A stretch of DNA of 9,749 bases from Spirochaetaceae bacterium (GCA_026710565.1 JAPOQV010000137.1:1-9749); one strand, 5' to 3'; shown: positions 1-6,504, counted from the stretch's first letter. Notes: a model not told the origin generated them from the letters alone. Made by a program: numbers and translations.

Positions 1-93
1 CCTCACGAACCCCGCGGAGTCCAGCACCGTGGCGATCCGTTCGGTGTCGGAGAGGTTCATCTGGCAGCCGAACGACACCAGATGGTAGGTCAT
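1..93 (-). CDS. miaB: MiaB tRNA methylthiotransferase, N-terminal fragment (runs off left edge)
   Basis: Seen: the minus strand opens with ATG at 93 and encodes MTYHLVSFGCQMNLSDTERI followed by about eleven more residues before the window ends, with no stop. Known: a beta strand followed by GCQMN near the N terminus is the signature of MiaB, and its Cys is the first of three ligands of the auxiliary [4Fe-4S] cluster. RimO and MtaB carry different residues at this place. MiaB is a radical-SAM enzyme that adds a methylthio group to i6A at position 37 of tRNAs reading UNN codons. Start choice: a second in-frame ATG at 108 would add five residues (MLGSG) and has a G-rich stretch (GGGGGCGAG) upstream, so either start is possible. 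Only 31 codons are visible, so the family call rests on this motif. Confidence 0.8.
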   Translation of the reverse strand, partial: MTYHLVSFGCQMNLSDTERIATVLDSAGFVR

Positions 94-212
94 GCCGCTG
101 CCGAGCATAATAGCTCGCCCCCGCGATCGACAACCGACGGACCGTTCCGCCGGTGTCTCGCGGCGCGCCGACAGTACCGCGGACGCGCATGCATCCCGCT
201 GCTCATTTCAAT

Positions 213-239
213 ATTTTACAATCTTTCACGAGTAAGCAA
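213..239 (-). promoter_or_regulatory. Weak candidate promoter for miaB
   Basis: On the minus strand a TAAAAT -10-like hexamer (213-218) follows a TTGCTT -35-like hexamer (234-239), with a short 15-base spacer. It lies in the only AT-rich patch of the intergenic region and would give a leader of about 100 bases before miaB. The -35 match is poor and the spacer is shorter than usual, so this is a weak inference. Confidence 0.2.
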
Positions 240-243
240 CTCC

Positions 244-267
244 AATCTTGATCGTGTGCTCAAGATT
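244..267. promoter_or_regulatory. Perfect 8+8 bp inverted repeat, candidate operator
   Basis: AATCTTGA (244-251), an 8-base spacer, and TCAAGATT (260-267) form an exact inverted repeat ending 18 bases before the ATG of the AlbA_2 regulator gene. A further AATCTT half-site lies at 220-225. The 16-base centre-to-centre spacing of the arms is larger than one helical turn but is compatible with a dimeric winged-helix repressor. The repeat overlaps the -35 and spacer of the best candidate promoter for the downstream gene, where a repressor site would be expected. Autoregulation by the downstream protein is inferred, not shown. Confidence 0.5.
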
Positions 268-277
268 CGACAATAAT
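248..277 (+). promoter_or_regulatory. Candidate sigma-70-type promoter of the AlbA_2 regulator gene
   Basis: TTGATC (248-253, 4 of 6 to consensus) and AATAAT (272-277, 5 of 6) are 18 bases apart. Transcription would start near 284, almost on the ATG at 286, so the mRNA would be leaderless or nearly so. That agrees with the lack of a well-spaced Shine-Dalgarno sequence there (only AGG two bases before the ATG). The -35 and spacer lie inside the inverted repeat at 244-267. Confidence 0.35.
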
Positions 278-285
278 GGCAGGCG

Positions 286-1917
286 ATGAGCACCCTGCCA
301 GCGCTCAGCGACATCCCGCGCGCGCTCAACGCCGAAGCGTTCTGGGCACTCTTCGGCGTGGTCGAACACGAGCAGCTCGACTTCAAGCGAGGCGTCTCGA
401 CCAGCATCCGCGACACCATCGCCGCGATGGCGATGACGCACGGCGGGCTGATCGTCCACGGAGTCGACGACCGCCGCACCATCCTCGGCTGTCCGCTGTC
501 GCAGAACACCCAGGATCGCATCACGCGGATCGCCACCGAGTGCGGCGTCGACGTGCAGGTTCGCACCGTGGTCGTGGGACAGCGGGAGCTGACAATCACC
601 GCCGTGCCCGAAGTGCGCGGGCGGATCGTCACCACCCCTGACGGCCGGCTGCTCCGACGGGTCGGCGGAGACTCGCAGCCCATACGCGGCGACGCCATGG
701 GCCGGTTCGTCCGCGAGCGGGAGCACCGCTCCGCCGAGGAGGAACCGCTTGCGGCCGTCCACGACCGGGCATTCAGCCTCGACGCGATAAACCAGGCGCT
801 GACGTCAGATGGGCGAAGTCCGGTCGGACAGGCTCAAGTGCCTCGCGCCCTGGCCGACGTGGGCGTTGCCGTCAGCGCGCCGCCACCGCTTGTGACCAGC
901 GTGTTGAAGGCGGCTGCCATACTGTTCGCCGCCGAGCCACGGGCATTCATTCGGGGCGCGGCCGTGCAACTTGTACGCCGCGTCGGCGTGGGTCCCGACC
1001 CCGGCCCGGCCGCCGCTCGCGAGGAGTGTTCCGAACCGATGGCGGCAACGGTCGACTGCTGCCTGCGCTTCATCGCAGACCACACGCGGCACGTGGAAGC
1101 GGTCACCGGATCGAGACGGGAGGTGCTGCCCGAATACCCGCGGGCGGTCCTGCGTGAAGCCATCGTCAACGCGCTGGCGCACCGCGATTACGGGCTGCAC
1201 GGCAGCACGGTGGACGTCACCGTCTGGGACGATCGCGTCGAGGTCCACAGCCCGGGGCCGCTGCCCGGCCACATCACCCTCGACAACATGCGCGCCGAGC
1301 ACTACAGCCGCAATCCGCGCATCATGCGCGTTCTGAAGACGCTCGGCCTGGTAGAAGAGTACGGCGAGGGGATCGAGCGGATGTACCGCGAAATGGAGTC
1401 CCGGCTGCTCGAACCCCCAGTCTTCACGGCAACCGGCAGCTCGATGACGGTGACGCTGTACAACCGCAGCGTCGTCGACGTGGAGGAGCAACTGTGGCTG
1501 CAGGCGCTCGACGGAGAGCACCTTACTGCTGACGAACGCCGGCTGCTGGTCGAAGTACGCCGCGCGGGCGGCAGCATCACTCCCCGCCGGCTTCGTGAGG
1601 TCGTGCCGCACGAGGACGTCCGCAGGCTGCTCGCACAGGCCCACGCCAGAGGACTGCTGGCGCGTATCGGTACGCGTGGCGGCTCGCGCTACGTGCTTTC
1701 CAACTCGATCGTCCAGCTTGCCGGCGGCGCCGGGACAACCGATACGCAGGCGCTGCTGGAGGAACTCCGCCGCCGTGGCAGCCTCTCCACCGCCGAGGGA
1801 GTCAAGGCTCTGGGGACTTCGCCTGCGACCGTTCGCAATCTGCTGAACAAGCTCGAACAGGCCGGGCTGGTGCGCGCCGAGGGCAACACGCGGGCACGGC
1901 GGTACTATCTTCGTTGA
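286..1917 (+). CDS. AlbA_2 / HATPase_c_4 / winged-helix transcriptional regulator-like protein
   Basis: A 543-residue protein of the COG2865-type ATP-binding regulator family. Seen: residues about 20-140 form an AlbA_2 (Schlafen-type) domain with EQLDFKRG (29-36) and the AMAMTHGGLIVHGVDD core (47-62). Residues about 275-390 form a GHKL-type ATPase domain with N-box EAIVNALAHRDY (291-302), DDRVEVHSPGPLPG (315-328) and a glycine-rich EEYGEGIERM (357-366). Two winged-helix segments follow: about 411-472 and 487-543, the second with STAEGVKALGTSPATVRNLL as its helix-turn-helix. Known: such proteins occur in accessory regions, often beside toxin-antitoxin or defence genes, and are presumed DNA-binding regulators; few have been studied. 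Its stop is 15 bases from the stop of the convergent ATPase gene. Family architecture is clear; biological role is not. Confidence 0.9.
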   Translation: MSTLPALSDIPRALNAEAFWALFGVVEHEQLDFKRGVSTSIRDTIAAMAMTHGGLIVHGVDDRRTILGCPLSQNTQDRITRIATECGVDVQVRTVVVGQRELTITAVPEVRGRIVTTPDGRLLRRVGGDSQPIRGDAMGRFVREREHRSAEEEPLAAVHDRAFSLDAINQALTSDGRSPVGQAQVPRALADVGVAVSAPPPLVTSVLKAAAILFAAEPRAFIRGAAVQLVRRVGVGPDPGPAAAREECSEPMAATVDCCLRFIADHTRHVEAVTGSRREVLPEYPRAVLREAIVNALAHRDYGLHGSTVDVTVWDDRVEVHSPGPLPGHITLDNMRAEHYSRNPRIMRVLKTLGLVEEYGEGIERMYREMESRLLEPPVFTATGSSMTVTLYNRSVVDVEEQLWLQALDGEHLTADERRLLVEVRRAGGSITPRRLREVVPHEDVRRLLAQAHARGLLARIGTRGGSRYVLSNSIVQLAGGAGTTDTQALLEELRRRGSLSTAEGVKALGTSPATVRNLLNKLEQAGLVRAEGNTRARRYYLR

Positions 1918-1932
1918 CAAAGTCGCACCGAG

Positions 1933-3084
1933 TCAGAACAGCGTCCCGTCCCAGAGTTGCGTCAGGAACGTGGTGTGATGGAGCAGCTCGATGCCGTCTT
2001 CCGTGGTGCGGTCGTGAAGGTCGAGGGATACGACGATTCGGCGCCCAGTCTCCGGGTGATCGACCTTCAACTCCCGCAGCCCCTTGGCGTGATCGCCGCG
2101 CACCCGATTGACCGCCTTGGCCTCCACGGCGCAGTCGATGTGGTTGACCACGAAGTCGACTTCGATGCCGGAGCTCAGGCGCCAATAGAAGAAGTCGGCG
2201 TAGCGCGCGCGGTACGAGTTGTAACAGCACAGCTCGTGGAACACCCAGTTCTCGAACGCCTTGCCGAACAGCTCGCTGCCGGGCTGCACCGTCCCCCGCT
2301 TGGCCAGGAAGTTCACCACGCCGACGTCACCGAAGTAGAACTTCGGCGAGGCCACGACCCTCCGCTTCGGGCGCCTCCGGTACGCCGGGAGGAACCTCCC
2401 CAGCAGCGTGTCCTCGAGGATCTCGAAGTACCCGCGGACCGTCTGGCTGGAGACGCCGGTGTCGCGGGCGATGGTCGCGTAGTTGACCACGTCACCGTCG
2501 GACAGCGCTGCCAGACTCAGGAAGTCGGCGTAGGCGGGTAGCCGCCGCGTCAGCCCCTCGGCCGCGATCTCCTCCTTCAGATACTGGGAAACGTAGGCGT
2601 CCAGCAACGGCAGCGGCCGTTCCGCGTCGTGGATGGGAGGCATATAGCCGTGATTCAGCAGTCGGACCAGATCCATGCCGGACCCGATCTCCATCGCCGA
2701 GAGGCCGTGCAACTCACGCCGTTCGCCGCGACCTCCGAGGAGATTGGCCTGTCCGCGGCGAACCTTGCGGGCACTGGATCCGCAGAGAGCGAAGTGGACG
2801 CCGCGGTGCTCGATGAGCCAGTGCACGGCGTCGAGGAGTGCCGGCACCTTCTGCACCTCGTCGATCACGATGAAGTCGCTGCCGTGCCGGCGCTGTTCGT
2901 CGATCAGCAACTCCGGGTTCTGCAGATAGCGCCGGTAGGTCTCCGGGCGCAGCAGGTCGACCCACGGCACGTCGGGAAACTCGGCCGCGAGCAGGGTGCT
3001 CTTGCCGGTCTGCCGCGGCCCCCAGAGGAAAAACGTAGCCGGTGGATCGGTGAGCAATCGGAGCAATCGCGTGTATTCCGGCAT
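1933..3084 (-). CDS. AAA_14 - DUF4143 ATPase
   Basis: A 383-residue ATPase of the common archaeal/bacterial AAA_14-DUF4143 family. Seen: Walker A GPRQTGKST (22-30), Walker B FIVIDEVQKVP (71-81), and a sensor-1-like ALCGSSARK (99-107). A middle helix-turn-helix-like segment follows (NYATIARDTGVSSQTVRGYF, 201-220). The C-terminal DUF4143 domain has GKAFENWVFHEL (274-285), GIEVDFVV (306-313) and AVEAKA (319-324), the acidic/ExK pattern of a PD-(D/E)XK nuclease fold. Length and motifs look intact. Known: the family is widespread, often in accessory DNA, and its function is mostly unknown. Start: the frame stays open to a TTG at 3114, but that TTG lies inside the best candidate promoter. ATG at 3084 places Walker A at the usual distance, so I prefer it. 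Divergent from the serine hydrolase gene. Confidence 0.9.
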   Translation of the reverse strand: MPEYTRLLRLLTDPPATFFLWGPRQTGKSTLLAAEFPDVPWVDLLRPETYRRYLQNPELLIDEQRRHGSDFIVIDEVQKVPALLDAVHWLIEHRGVHFALCGSSARKVRRGQANLLGGRGERRELHGLSAMEIGSGMDLVRLLNHGYMPPIHDAERPLPLLDAYVSQYLKEEIAAEGLTRRLPAYADFLSLAALSDGDVVNYATIARDTGVSSQTVRGYFEILEDTLLGRFLPAYRRRPKRRVVASPKFYFGDVGVVNFLAKRGTVQPGSELFGKAFENWVFHELCCYNSYRARYADFFYWRLSSGIEVDFVVNHIDCAVEAKAVNRVRGDHAKGLRELKVDHPETGRRIVVSLDLHDRTTEDGIELLHHTTFLTQLWDGTLF

Positions 3085-3094
3085 TTCTACTTGA

Positions 3095-3122
3095 ATATTA
3101 CATGCGAAACGCAATCATACAA
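3095..3122 (-). promoter_or_regulatory. Candidate promoter of the DUF4143 ATPase gene
   Basis: On the minus strand TTGTAT (3117-3122) and TAATAT (3095-3100) are 16 bases apart in an AT-rich stretch unlike the flanking DNA. Transcription would begin about four bases before the ATG at 3084, giving an almost leaderless mRNA; no good Shine-Dalgarno sequence precedes that ATG. TATGAT (3128-3133) on the plus strand could serve as the -10 of the divergent hydrolase gene, but I see no matching -35. Confidence 0.3.
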
Positions 3123-3141
3123 TGCGATATGATCGTCGTTC

Positions 3142-4563
3142 ATGATCACGCCCACCCATGCCGACGTCGCCCCCAACATCGAACTGCTGAGCGCCTGGAT
3201 CGAAGCCCAGATGGCGCACCGGGCCGAGCCGGGCCTCTCCATCGGTATCGTCCACGACCAGGAGCTGGTGTGGGCACACGGGTTCGGTCACGCCCATCTG
3301 GACAACCGGGTCGCGGCGACCGCCGACACCCGGTACCGGATCGCGTCCGTTACCAAGCTGTTCACCGGCACCGCCATCCTGATCCTGCGCGACGCCGGGA
3401 TGCTGCAGCTCGACGACCCCGTCGACCGGCACCTGCCCTGGTTCGATATCCGGCAGCGCTATCCCGATACACCGCCCATCACCATCCGCCACCTGCTGAC
3501 TCACACCGCGGGATTGCCGCGCGAGGCGGCGTTTCCCTACTGGACGGACGCCGACTTCCCCACCCGAGAGCAGGTCAGGGAGGCGCTCCCGCGCCAAGAG
3601 ACGGCCTACCCTACCGAGACCCGCTGGAAGTACTCCAATCTGGCGCTCGTATTGACGGGCGAGATCGTCGCCGCGGTGTCCGGTCAGGCCTACGAGGACT
3701 TCGTGCAGCAGCGCATCCTGGCCCCCCTCGGCATGAGCGACACCCTGGTCCGGGGACCCCGTCCCGACGACCCGAGGCTCGCCGTCGGGTACGGACGGCG
3801 CCTGCCCGGCACCGGCCGCGCGGTGCTCAGCCCCTCGATCGACTACCGTGGCATCACCCCGGCCGCCAACATGACCTCCACCGTGGCGGATCTGGCGAAG
3901 TTCGCGATGCTCCAGTTCCGGGACGGACCGGCCGGCGGCGACCAGGTTCTACGCGGCAGCACGCTGCGGGAGATGCAGCGCGTGCACTGGCTGGATCCGG
4001 ATTGGAAGCAGGGCTGGGGCCTGGGGTTCCGAGTGACGCGCCAGGACGATGCTACCTGTATCGGGCACGGCGGCTGGGCGCCGGGGTATCGCGCGCAGAT
4101 GCTCCTCTGTCCCGCCGACAGGACCGGCGTGATCGTCCTCAGCAACGCGCACGACTGCGACGCGGTGCGTTATTGCGACCGCGCTTTCCAGTGGGTGTTG
4201 CCCGCGGTGGCACGCGCCGCGCCGGAGCCTCGACCGGCGACGCCGGATCCCGGCTGGCAGCGCTACGTCGGCAGGTATCGAGATGCCTGGAGCGACACGC
4301 AGGTGCTGGTCCACAACGGGGAACTGGTGGCCGTCGACCCCTCGGCGGACGATCCGCTGGAGACGCGTGCCACGCTGACCCCCGTCGCCGAGCACACCTT
4401 CCGGTACGAGTCCGGCAACGGCTTCCGTTCACGGGGTGAGTTGGCGGTGTTCGAGGTCGACGACGCCGGCCGGGTGCAGCGGCTGAAACTGGACGAGAAC
4501 TACACCTACCCGGTGCCCGACTGGCACGCTCCGGCTGCCGGATTGTCCGGCGAGAGAGAGTAG
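3142..4563 (+). CDS. Beta-lactamase-family serine hydrolase (class C / esterase type)
   Basis: A 473-residue serine hydrolase of the class C beta-lactamase-like family (Pfam Beta-lactamase, PF00144). Seen: the nucleophile motif SVTK (Ser69, Lys72) in YRIASVTKLFTG, the second motif YSN (164-166) in WKYSNLAL, and the third motif HGG (309-311) in IGHGGWAPGY, all intact. Residues 113-124 (ITIRHLLTHTAG) are typical of the family. From about residue 370 there is a separate beta-rich tail (GWQRYVGRYRDAWSDTQVLV) like the lipocalin-like C-terminal domains of related esterases and peptidases. There is no signal peptide or lipoprotein box, so the enzyme should be cytoplasmic. That argues against antibiotic resistance and for a small ester or peptide substrate. 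The gene appears monocistronic and ends 12 bases from the convergent hicB relic. The exact substrate cannot be read from sequence. Confidence 0.9.
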   Translation: MITPTHADVAPNIELLSAWIEAQMAHRAEPGLSIGIVHDQELVWAHGFGHAHLDNRVAATADTRYRIASVTKLFTGTAILILRDAGMLQLDDPVDRHLPWFDIRQRYPDTPPITIRHLLTHTAGLPREAAFPYWTDADFPTREQVREALPRQETAYPTETRWKYSNLALVLTGEIVAAVSGQAYEDFVQQRILAPLGMSDTLVRGPRPDDPRLAVGYGRRLPGTGRAVLSPSIDYRGITPAANMTSTVADLAKFAMLQFRDGPAGGDQVLRGSTLREMQRVHWLDPDWKQGWGLGFRVTRQDDATCIGHGGWAPGYRAQMLLCPADRTGVIVLSNAHDCDAVRYCDRAFQWVLPAVARAAPEPRPATPDPGWQRYVGRYRDAWSDTQVLVHNGELVAVDPSADDPLETRATLTPVAEHTFRYESGNGFRSRGELAVFEVDDAGRVQRLKLDENYTYPVPDWHAPAAGLSGERE

Positions 4564-4575
4564 GCTTTGTCCTGC

Positions 4576-4785
4576 TCAGGCGAAGATGAGCCGCCCCTTC
4601 GGCTCCGGGATCTCCCTGCCGAGTTCCCTTGCGGTCTCGATCCACTCGCGGATGATCACTTGTACGTTGTCGAGAGCTCCTGGTAGGTCTCGCCGTCGGC
4701 AGCACAGCCCAGCAACTCCGTGACCTCGGCGATGAACGCTTCAATCTTCCCGGCTCCAGTAGATGATGATCTCATACTTGACCAC
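4576..4785 (-). pseudogene. hicB: hicB-like antitoxin gene broken by two compensating frameshifts
   Basis: Read from GTG at 4785, the minus strand gives MVKYEIIIYWSRED and then a TGA. One extra base (T in the gene, near 4743) shifts the frame, which continues as EAFIAEVTELLGCAADGETY (then Q, E). One missing base near 4675-4676 restores the original frame for DNVQVIIREWIETARELGRE and IPEPKGRLIFA, then TGA. The rebuilt 69-residue product is a textbook HicB antitoxin partial-RNase-H domain: an N-terminal YEIIIYWS strand, PGCAADGETY-like centre, and IREWIETARELGR..PEPKGRL end. The start has a strong G-run (GGGGG) six bases upstream, so the gene was once translated. No HicA toxin (small dsRBD-like with the SHxxx motif) is visible next to it. 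A pair of assembly errors is the alternative to true decay. Confidence 0.8.
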
Positions 4786-5135
4786 GTTTATCCCCCAAAC
4801 GGTACTTCGGTACTTCGGGATGACGGCCCGAACTTGCTTGACTTGATACACCTTCGCCTTCCCTGGCCTCGGCTGCAAGTTCGGGAATCTCCTCAACTTC
4901 ATCGCGCGTGAAGATGTGATGGTCGCTTCGGAACGGACTGTTCGCGTCGGACTGTCCCCAAAGTACTCGGTCGAGCAGCCGCTCGGGGCGGGTCACGGAT
5001 TTAGCATGTATTGAAAACGTGATGGACCAGTCCGACCCTTGAGCCCGTGTCTGCTGGGCACGACCACGCACCGCCCGATTGACAAGCCACTCATCAATAG
5101 CGTACGGCGTATCAGGACGAAGGAGAACGCCCCAG
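4786..5135 (-). other. Gene-free stretch with a possible coding remnant on the minus strand
   Basis: No confident gene lies in these 350 bases. On the minus strand an open frame crosses it and reads, in part, SDWSITFSIHAKSV and SPFRSDHHIFTRDEVEEIPEL followed by AAEAREGEG, which looks more protein-like than the usual shadow. It has no supported start or end and I recognise no family. In another minus-strand frame, from an ATG near 4881, KAKVYQVKQVRAVIPKYRST runs straight into the hicB start. Together these may be remnants of a gene once upstream of hicB. An 8-base direct repeat, GGTACTTC twice, sits at 4801-4816. A perfect -35-like TTGACA lies on the plus strand at 5079-5084, without a convincing -10. 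Confidence 0.3.
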
Positions 5136-5366
5136 ATGACAACGGAGGAATTGGCGCATGAGCTTAAGACGCGGCGCGCCAAAGCGAAAGCAAACCGCGA
5201 CATGTCTCTCGTCACTCATCTATTCGCTGTCGAATTCGCCGGGCATCTTGGATCGAGACAGAAGATTCTGGATGTGCTGCAGATAGCAGGCTCGTCCAAA
5301 ATGGAAGCCGACATGCAGAAGTTCGTGAAGGCTGCGCCATATCTGCGCTTGGTGAAGAAGCCGTAG
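5136..5366 (+). CDS. Small HTH-like-domain protein (76 residues), hypothetical
   Basis: A 76-residue, mostly helical, basic protein (MTTEELAHELKTRRAKAKAN at the start). Seen: a central MSLVTHLFAVEFAGHL (23-38), then KILDVLQIAGSSKMEADMQ (about 42-60), and a short basic end. The pattern HLFxVxFA, followed by an I..A..S helix pair and an AxYLxL end, reminds me of small bacterial HTH-like-domain proteins with a M(V/I)HLFGIxxA motif. This is recollection of a family shape, not a search result. Start: ATG at 5136 has AAGGAG at 5120-5125, ten bases upstream. The frame is open back to TTG at 5079, but that TTG is part of a TTGACA -35-like box. The gene is alone; the hicB relic upstream points the other way. 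A large stem-loop follows the stop. Confidence 0.6.
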   Translation: MTTEELAHELKTRRAKAKANRDMSLVTHLFAVEFAGHLGSRQKILDVLQIAGSSKMEADMQKFVKAAPYLRLVKKP

Positions 5367-5368
5367 AT

Positions 5369-5418
5369 GAGAGGCCGGCGGCGCTGGCGTTCCAGTATTC
5401 GCGGCTACCGGCCCTCTC
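5369..5418 (+). terminator. Large stem-loop after the 76-residue gene, possible terminator
   Basis: GAGAGGCCGG (5369-5378) pairs with CCGGCCCTCTC (5408-5418), leaving one bulged C. The loop holds a smaller CTGG/CCAG hairpin (5384-5387 with 5392-5395). It begins three bases after the TAG stop at 5364-5366. There is no T-run on either side, so intrinsic termination is uncertain; it could instead be an RNA-stabilising structure or an old element end. Confidence 0.35.
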
Positions 5419-5673
5419 CTTATCATTGAGGACGGATGGGCCGCAGATCGTCAATCGCAGCTTGGTTCGTCAAATGTTATTACCTTTGGAAAGGGCCTGC
5501 GGCCGCGGCTCAGGTAGCCCCATCGGCAGGCACTCGAGGACACCCGGCTGCGCGCCGGTCCCCGGCTGGCGCATGGGCCATCGTTGCTACACACTCGCAT
5601 CAGACCAAGGGCCTGTGCTACGAGACGTCATTCATTCATAGGGCCGGAAGCCCGCCGATTGGCCGCCGGCAGT
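5419..5673. other. Intergenic region with no recognisable gene
   Basis: These 255 bases lie between the stem-loop and the stop of the 276-residue gene. The open frames crossing them are arginine/proline-rich and have no supported start. I find no tRNA fold, rRNA segment or insertion-sequence end. GCCGG and CCGGC motifs (around 5642-5670) could form a weak 5-bp stem downstream of the minus-strand gene's stop. The composition is compatible with decayed coding DNA. Confidence 0.4.
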
Positions 5674-6504
5674 TTATGGAGCGAGCCGGCGCTCAAGGTC
5701 TTCGATCGCCGCTCGGTCCCGGTCGGAGTCCTCTATGATGCGGTCGGCGAAATAGTCGATGTTGTCCAACGGAGCTTCACCCGCGAGAGCCGTGATGCTC
5801 ACGGTGGCGACGCCTCCCAGCGCATCTGCGAACGCCCGAGCTTCCGTCACGAACGCAGTCGCGAGTCCGTAGATGGTGCCCTCGGCTTTCGCGATGACTA
5901 TGTCCGCCCGGCCCGACAACTCCTCCAGGCGACGAAACTCCTCAAGGTCACGGTTGCGGCGGTCCATTGTGGCAAGCCGGGCGTCGCACTCGTTGTAGAA
6001 CTTGCGCAGGGCGGCTGAGCGGGAGTCCAGCTTCTCGAATGCCTTGGCCAGCTTCGCCTCAAGCCGGTCGGACACGGCCTTCTGCGACTTGGCGAACTCG
6101 TTGTCCGGCTCTTGCCCCTGCCGGGCGCGCCAATAGGCCGCCGACCGCTGCGCATCGCTTGCGGCCTTCATCAGCGAGGCCCGGGCGCGGCCCCACTCCG
6201 AGCTGTCCCCCATCGTCTGCTCCCGGTGCTCTGCCACCCGATTGCGGAACTCCTCAACGGCGTACTCATGCACCCGAGCTACGGCCCAAGGCTCGCCCCG
6301 CTCGTAGGCCGCGATGCTTTGCTTCATCGACGCCCGGATCTTCCGACTCTGCACGCCAATCAGAAACCGCGCGATCAGCGAACGCAGAAAGAAGCCGGTC
6401 GTTTCGTAGCTAAGGGCGCGGAAATAACTGTGTTTCTGCTCCTCGATCCGCCGTTCCTGTCTGTATGCGTCGAGTTGGAAGCAGCGCTCGGCGAGTGCGT
6501 CCAT
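5674..6504 (-). CDS. Hypothetical charged helical (coiled-coil) protein, family not recognised
   Basis: A 276-residue protein that I do not recognise. Seen: it is rich in Glu, Arg, Ala and Lys and predicted by eye to be almost all helix. A charged N-terminal helix (LDAYRQERRIEEQKHSYF, about 11-28) is followed by a more hydrophobic stretch, GFFLRSLIARFLIGVQSRKI, too short and too interrupted by Arg to be a clear membrane segment. Long heptad-like helices follow (about 55-190, including SDRLEAKLAKAFEKLDSRSA and DRRNRDLEEFRRLEELSGR). The C-terminal part has an Ala-rich helix (TAFVTEARAFADALGG) and an acidic-basic end. There is no signal peptide and no catalytic motif. Start: ATG at 6504 has GAGG (6510-6513) five bases upstream; a GTG at 6525 would add seven residues without a ribosome binding site. 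Function unknown. A structural, scaffold or phage-derived role would be guesswork. Confidence 0.7.
   Translation of the reverse strand: MDALAERCFQLDAYRQERRIEEQKHSYFRALSYETTGFFLRSLIARFLIGVQSRKIRASMKQSIAAYERGEPWAVARVHEYAVEEFRNRVAEHREQTMGDSSEWGRARASLMKAASDAQRSAAYWRARQGQEPDNEFAKSQKAVSDRLEAKLAKAFEKLDSRSAALRKFYNECDARLATMDRRNRDLEEFRRLEELSGRADIVIAKAEGTIYGLATAFVTEARAFADALGGVATVSITALAGEAPLDNIDYFADRIIEDSDRDRAAIEDLERRLAP

Noticed and set aside
82..276. 64-codon plus-strand open frame overlapping the miaB start
   Set aside because: Antisense to miaB at its beginning, no ribosome binding site, and Arg/Ser-rich composition typical of chance frames in GC-rich DNA.
805..1920. 371-codon minus-strand open frame
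   Set aside because: Entirely antisense to the AlbA_2 regulator gene, whose domains are clearly recognisable; product matches no fold I know.
3085..3114. TTG-initiated N-terminal extension of the DUF4143 ATPase
   Set aside because: The TTG lies inside the best candidate promoter, and the extension has no family-like residues; ATG at 3084 is more plausible.
3102..4439. 445-codon plus-strand open frame
   Set aside because: Out-of-frame shadow of the serine hydrolase gene, with Arg/Pro/Gly-rich low-complexity product.
4588..4605. GAGCCG-CCCCTT-CGGCTC hairpin as a terminator after the hydrolase gene
   Set aside because: It falls on the codons for the conserved EPKGRL end of hicB, so it is explained by coding, and no T-run follows.
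4772..5215. 147-codon minus-strand frame as an intact gene
   Set aside because: No recognisable start, it overlaps the start of hicB and the 76-residue gene on the other strand, and it has no family match; kept only as a possible remnant.
5419..5673. tRNA or other structured RNA gene
   Set aside because: No T-arm consensus, acceptor pairing or other recognisable fold found by eye.
5584..6018. 144-codon plus-strand open frame
   Set aside because: Mostly antisense to the 276-residue gene, which has a good start site and more protein-like composition.
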